The notes beneath the pieces were generated by a model. It worked only from the letters and a program-made list of their open reading frames with translations, made no database searches and was not told the origin of the DNA. A stretch of 64,000 nt of DNA, from contig NZ_JAHZST010000016.1 in assembly GCF_019457885.1 (NCBI RefSeq), positions 1 through 64,000 on the forward strand, read 5' to 3'. The position numbers and the translations under genes were made by a program. Positions 61,441 through 64,000 of the stretch are shown piece after piece. The first letter of the stretch is position 1. Each line of letters starts with the position of its first letter. The DNA comes from Shewanella nanhaiensis. GTDB lineage: Bacteria; Pseudomonadota; Gammaproteobacteria; Enterobacterales; Shewanellaceae.

Positions 61441-63132
61441 ATGGAGTTTAAGTTGCTAAAAATCAAATCGTTAATTCTCGTTTATATATGTACAGCTATC
61501 TGTGCCTTTTCCCAAAATGCTCTTGCTAAAAGCACTGTTGCTGAGCCTAGTCAGCAGGAGATTGATAGTATTTTTTCCGAATGGGAGCAAGTTGACCAGC
61601 CTGGCGGTACAGTAGCAGTAATTAAAGAGGGGAAACTGATTTTCAGTAAAGGGTATGGCTTAGCCAATATCGAGCACTCTGTCCCCAATACTCCAGCCAC
61701 GGTATTTAGAATTGCATCCACCTCAAAACAGTTCACCGCTGCCACGATTATTTTGTTAGTTCAGCAACAAAAATTGAGTTTAAACGACTCGCTCTACTCT
61801 TTCTTTCCTGAGTTTCCAGATTATGCAAAAGAGATCACCATAAGAGATCTACTCCACCACACTAGTGGAGTGAGAGATCTTTTTAACCTTAAAGAATTAA
61901 AAGGTTTCAGAAAAGATGATTACTATGATGACGCAGAGGTCATGGGGTGGCTAACCGCTCAACCATCACTTAATTTCACCCCAGGGGAGGAGTTTTTATA
62001 CAGTAATTCAGGCTATTGGTTGCTTGGGCAAATAGTGCAAAAGGTAACGGGAGCCTCAATGGCCACATTTGCCGACAACGAAATTTTTAAGCCGCTGAAG
62101 ATGAGCAGTACCCTGTTTCATAATAATCATAACCGTATTGTGAAAAATAAAGCCTATGGATATACCCCCTTCTCTGGATCTGAGTTCGAAATTAACATGT
62201 CAACATTAGATCTCATTGGCGATGGCGGCATTTTGACTACCATTGAAGATCTGAAAAAGTGGGATGATGAGTTTTATCAACAAAAAGTGTTCGATAAAAG
62301 CTTCTGGGAAATGATGACTACAGTTGGGAAGCTCAATAATGGTGCGTCACTTGAGTATGCTTCAGGACTACGTATAAGTGATTATAAAGGGCTTAAACAG
62401 ATAGACCATGCTGGGTGGTTTGGCGGTTTTAAGTCGAACCTGATTAGATTTCCAGAGCAAAAACTTTCAGTCATAGTCCTTGCGAATCGAGAAGATGCTT
62501 ACTCGACAGGCTTAGCACATCAAGTTGCCGATCTGTATTTAAGTCAGCACTTCAAAAAGGAGGTCGGCAGTGAGCTAGAGTTTATTGAGCTCAACGCTGA
62601 GCAGTTAAAAGGTCTTCCTGGTCACTACTGGAGCGGAGACAGAAACGATTCACGTCATGTGTATATTAAAGAGGGAAAGTTAAAATTATCACCAGCTCCC
62701 AAACGAGAATATGACTTAGCGCCTCTTTCAGAAACCCAGTTTAAGTTAATGGGGGTTTCAGCTAACGTCATCATCACTTTTATGCCTAAAAGCAGACAGA
62801 TGTCAGTCTCGGTAAATGGTCGGGAGCCTTTTATATGCGATCAGTACATGCCTGCCAATTACACCAAGGAGCAACTAGCCCAATTTACGGGACGTTTTTA
62901 CAGTGAAGCGCTCATGGTTAATTATCAGATCAAGGTTATTGACGGTGAGCTACAACTTTACATCGGTAACAGGCAAGTTTCTAAACTCGATGCACCACAG
63001 CGAGACATGCTTGTCAGCCGCAGCCTTGGTGTCATCAATATAGAAAGAGATTCCGAGGACACAATCACTGGCTTCAAGCTCTCCTCAAACCGAGTTAAAC
63101 ATGTTCAATTTGAAAAAATATTGGCTAAATAG
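61441..63132 (+). CDS. Exported serine hydrolase of the beta-lactamase/PBP fold
   Basis: A 563-residue protein with a signal peptide (about 1-29, QNALA). The catalytic domain (about 38-375) has the class C/PBP4*-like triad: Ser93-x-x-Lys96 (STSK), Tyr187-Ser-Asn189, and His323-Ala-Gly325 in place of KTG. A C-terminal beta-rich domain (about 385-560), similar to those in EstB-type esterases, follows. It is probably a peptidase or esterase in the periplasm rather than an antibiotic-degrading enzyme; the substrate is unknown. The ribosome site is weak. Confidence 0.88.
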   Translation: MEFKLLKIKSLILVYICTAICAFSQNALAKSTVAEPSQQEIDSIFSEWEQVDQPGGTVAVIKEGKLIFSKGYGLANIEHSVPNTPATVFRIASTSKQFTAATIILLVQQQKLSLNDSLYSFFPEFPDYAKEITIRDLLHHTSGVRDLFNLKELKGFRKDDYYDDAEVMGWLTAQPSLNFTPGEEFLYSNSGYWLLGQIVQKVTGASMATFADNEIFKPLKMSSTLFHNNHNRIVKNKAYGYTPFSGSEFEINMSTLDLIGDGGILTTIEDLKKWDDEFYQQKVFDKSFWEMMTTVGKLNNGASLEYASGLRISDYKGLKQIDHAGWFGGFKSNLIRFPEQKLSVIVLANREDAYSTGLAHQVADLYLSQHFKKEVGSELEFIELNAEQLKGLPGHYWSGDRNDSRHVYIKEGKLKLSPAPKREYDLAPLSETQFKLMGVSANVIITFMPKSRQMSVSVNGREPFICDQYMPANYTKEQLAQFTGRFYSEALMVNYQIKVIDGELQLYIGNRQVSKLDAPQRDMLVSRSLGVINIERDSEDTITGFKLSSNRVKHVQFEKILAK

Positions 63133-63903
63133 TCGATCTCAAAGAAGATAAACATGGACAGGCATAGCAAGTTGCGTGAACTTCACGCTCCTTACTAAAC
63201 TTTAAAGGATATACCAGTCTTTTGTTTATTCCTGAACTAGTTTCAGGAGCCAGTTTGAAGGTTTTGGATTAGTTGGTATTTGCAAGTGTATTGAAGCTTA
63301 TATCTTCATGGTTGTCTATCGCCTCCTGCGGGGGAATGTGCAGACACTTCTACGAGACGCCGTAAGCACATCTGACCGCCATGGATGGTGGAAATGCAGA
63401 AAAATGTCTGGAACATTTTCTGCCCTGTGGGCTCTACCAAAACCAATAACCTCCCTGTTAAAGTGCCAGTTCGACATCCCAGTCTCTCGTTCGAAGAGTA
63501 TCACTTCATGATACCTCACCCTGTTTTGGAAGCTCGCAGCCGTATCTACACTTGTTGATTCTAAGCAAGAGTATCTCCTCGATTTGATTTCATTGCTGTA
63601 GCTTCGTAACTCACTTATGCCCCTTTATCAGTTTCAGGCGTTAATCTCACAGATTAAGTAACAAGCCTGCAGACCTACTTTTACTAATCGATAAATGACT
63701 GTTACTGATTACTTTCGATAAAACATCAATATCAATGCTTACTTTGCAACTTTCGTGCTCGTTTATTCAGCACTACTCTGATAGAGTGCTTATAAATCAA
63801 TGGCTTTACTTTAGCAAAGCTTAAATAATAGGTTTGCTAAATGGGCATGCGCGTTTTGTCAAATATACGCGCGTGCGCACTATACATATGTGAAAAGGTA
63901 GAT
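63133..63903. other. Non-coding region with repeat copy D
   Basis: No credible gene in about 770 bp. It holds a short palindrome GCGTGAACTTCACGC at 63174-63188, just after the serine hydrolase gene. The long repeat copy D occupies about 63245-63640, followed by AT-rich sequence up to the truncated gene at the edge. Confidence 0.6.
63245..63640 (-). repeat. Dispersed structured repeat, copy D, with replaced centre
   Basis: Read on the minus strand: GAAACTGATAAAGGGGCA, AAATCGAGGAG, GTGTAGATACGGCTGCGAGC, then about 130 bp unlike copies A-C, then GGCGTCTCGTAGAAGT, GCACATTCCCCCGC, GGAGGCGATAGA, TGAAGATATAAGCTTCA and CAAATACCAACTAATCC. The foreign centre replaces the first stem. It has its own hairpins GTATCA-N5-TGATAC and GCAGAAAATG-N7-CATTTTTCTGC. 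It contains no transposase. Confidence 0.75.
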
Positions 63904-64000
63904 ATGTACGTATTCTCAAATATTAATGCTGAAGATGACGCGGCTTCTCTTTGGGCGTTACAGTGTTTTTTAAAACATGAATGTGAGGTGCGCTTAGGCG
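63904..64000 (+). CDS. Partial open reading frame at the window edge
   Basis: The frame starts at the ATG at 63904 with AAAGG 5 bases upstream and stays open to the end of the window (32 codons). It reads MYVFSNINAEDDAASLWALQ and then CFLKHECEVRLG. No family is recognised. The good ribosome site and lack of stops make it likely to be real, but most of the gene lies beyond the window. Confidence 0.5.
   Translation, partial: MYVFSNINAEDDAASLWALQCFLKHECEVRLG

Noticed and set aside
61441..63132. Serine hydrolase as an antibiotic-resistance class C beta-lactamase
   Set aside because: The third motif is HAG rather than KTG and an extra C-terminal domain is present, pointing to an esterase or peptidase.
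63308..63519. Open frames on both strands inside repeat copy D
   Set aside because: They are not conserved in other copies of the repeat and lack ribosome sites.

Overview
The window reads as chromosome of a marine gammaproteobacterium, most likely a Shewanella. The reasons are the 5S rRNA sequence, a glnA-glnL-glnG block divergent from typA, DUF2959, DUF3014 and DUF4124 proteins, and an aryl-polyene operon. The genus call rests on remembered family resemblance, not on a search.

Layout. Positions 1-1320 are the tail of an rRNA operon: 5S rRNA, terminators and duplicated, decayed 5S-end sequence, with no credible gene. Positions 1373-4553 hold glnG and glnL (NtrC/NtrB) and a DUF4124 protein. 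Positions 5139-12885 hold a secreted subtilisin with PKD and chitin-binding modules, a dicarboxylate-type symporter overlapping a small lipoprotein gene, and a substrate-binding lipoprotein paired with a hybrid histidine kinase. Positions 13053-16641 are glnA and typA, divergent around a sigma-54 promoter with upstream NtrC sites. pdxY and an S41 protease/lipoprotein pair follow.

Positions 20420-26235 form a compact three-gene cassette: TerB-domain protein, P-loop ATPase and Lhr-like helicase. It matches the Shango anti-phage architecture (sngA-sngB-sngC). Copies of one structured repeat lie on both sides, inverted relative to each other; further copies or fragments occur near 27.1, 28.7, 61.3 and 63.4 kb. 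Next come a putative metalloprotease with a half-length DUF350 protein, a membrane Fe-S protein, a DUF2959 lipoprotein, and a yihY-pip-lipoprotein-dtd-thioesterase group. That group, with glnA-typA, recalls the enterobacterial glnG-glnL-glnA-bipA...yihY-dtd-yiiD neighbourhood.

Positions 35024-52219 are one tightly packed minus-strand operon of 18 genes for an aryl polyene pigment. It encodes two acyl carrier proteins, a starter-activating ligase, KS/CLF, a second KS, KR, two hot-dog dehydratases, acyltransferases, a glycosyltransferase, thioesterase, LolA- and MMPL-type export proteins, an FAD oxidoreductase and two small lipoproteins. An aromatic amino acid ammonia-lyase sits inside it and could supply the aryl starter from tyrosine or phenylalanine.

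The right end holds DUF3014, recG, a DesK/DesR-like two-component pair, a tetratricopeptide-like periplasmic protein, a Ca2+/Na+ antiporter, a long-chain acyl-CoA synthetase and a serine beta-lactamase-fold hydrolase. A long copy of the repeat and an open reading frame cut by the window edge close the window.

The strongest points for follow-up are the repeat family (a stem with paired compensatory changes between adjacent copies, and copies bracketing the Shango cassette), the 5S-end pseudogene repeats, the ammonia-lyase in the pigment operon, and the binding-protein/sensor-kinase pair.
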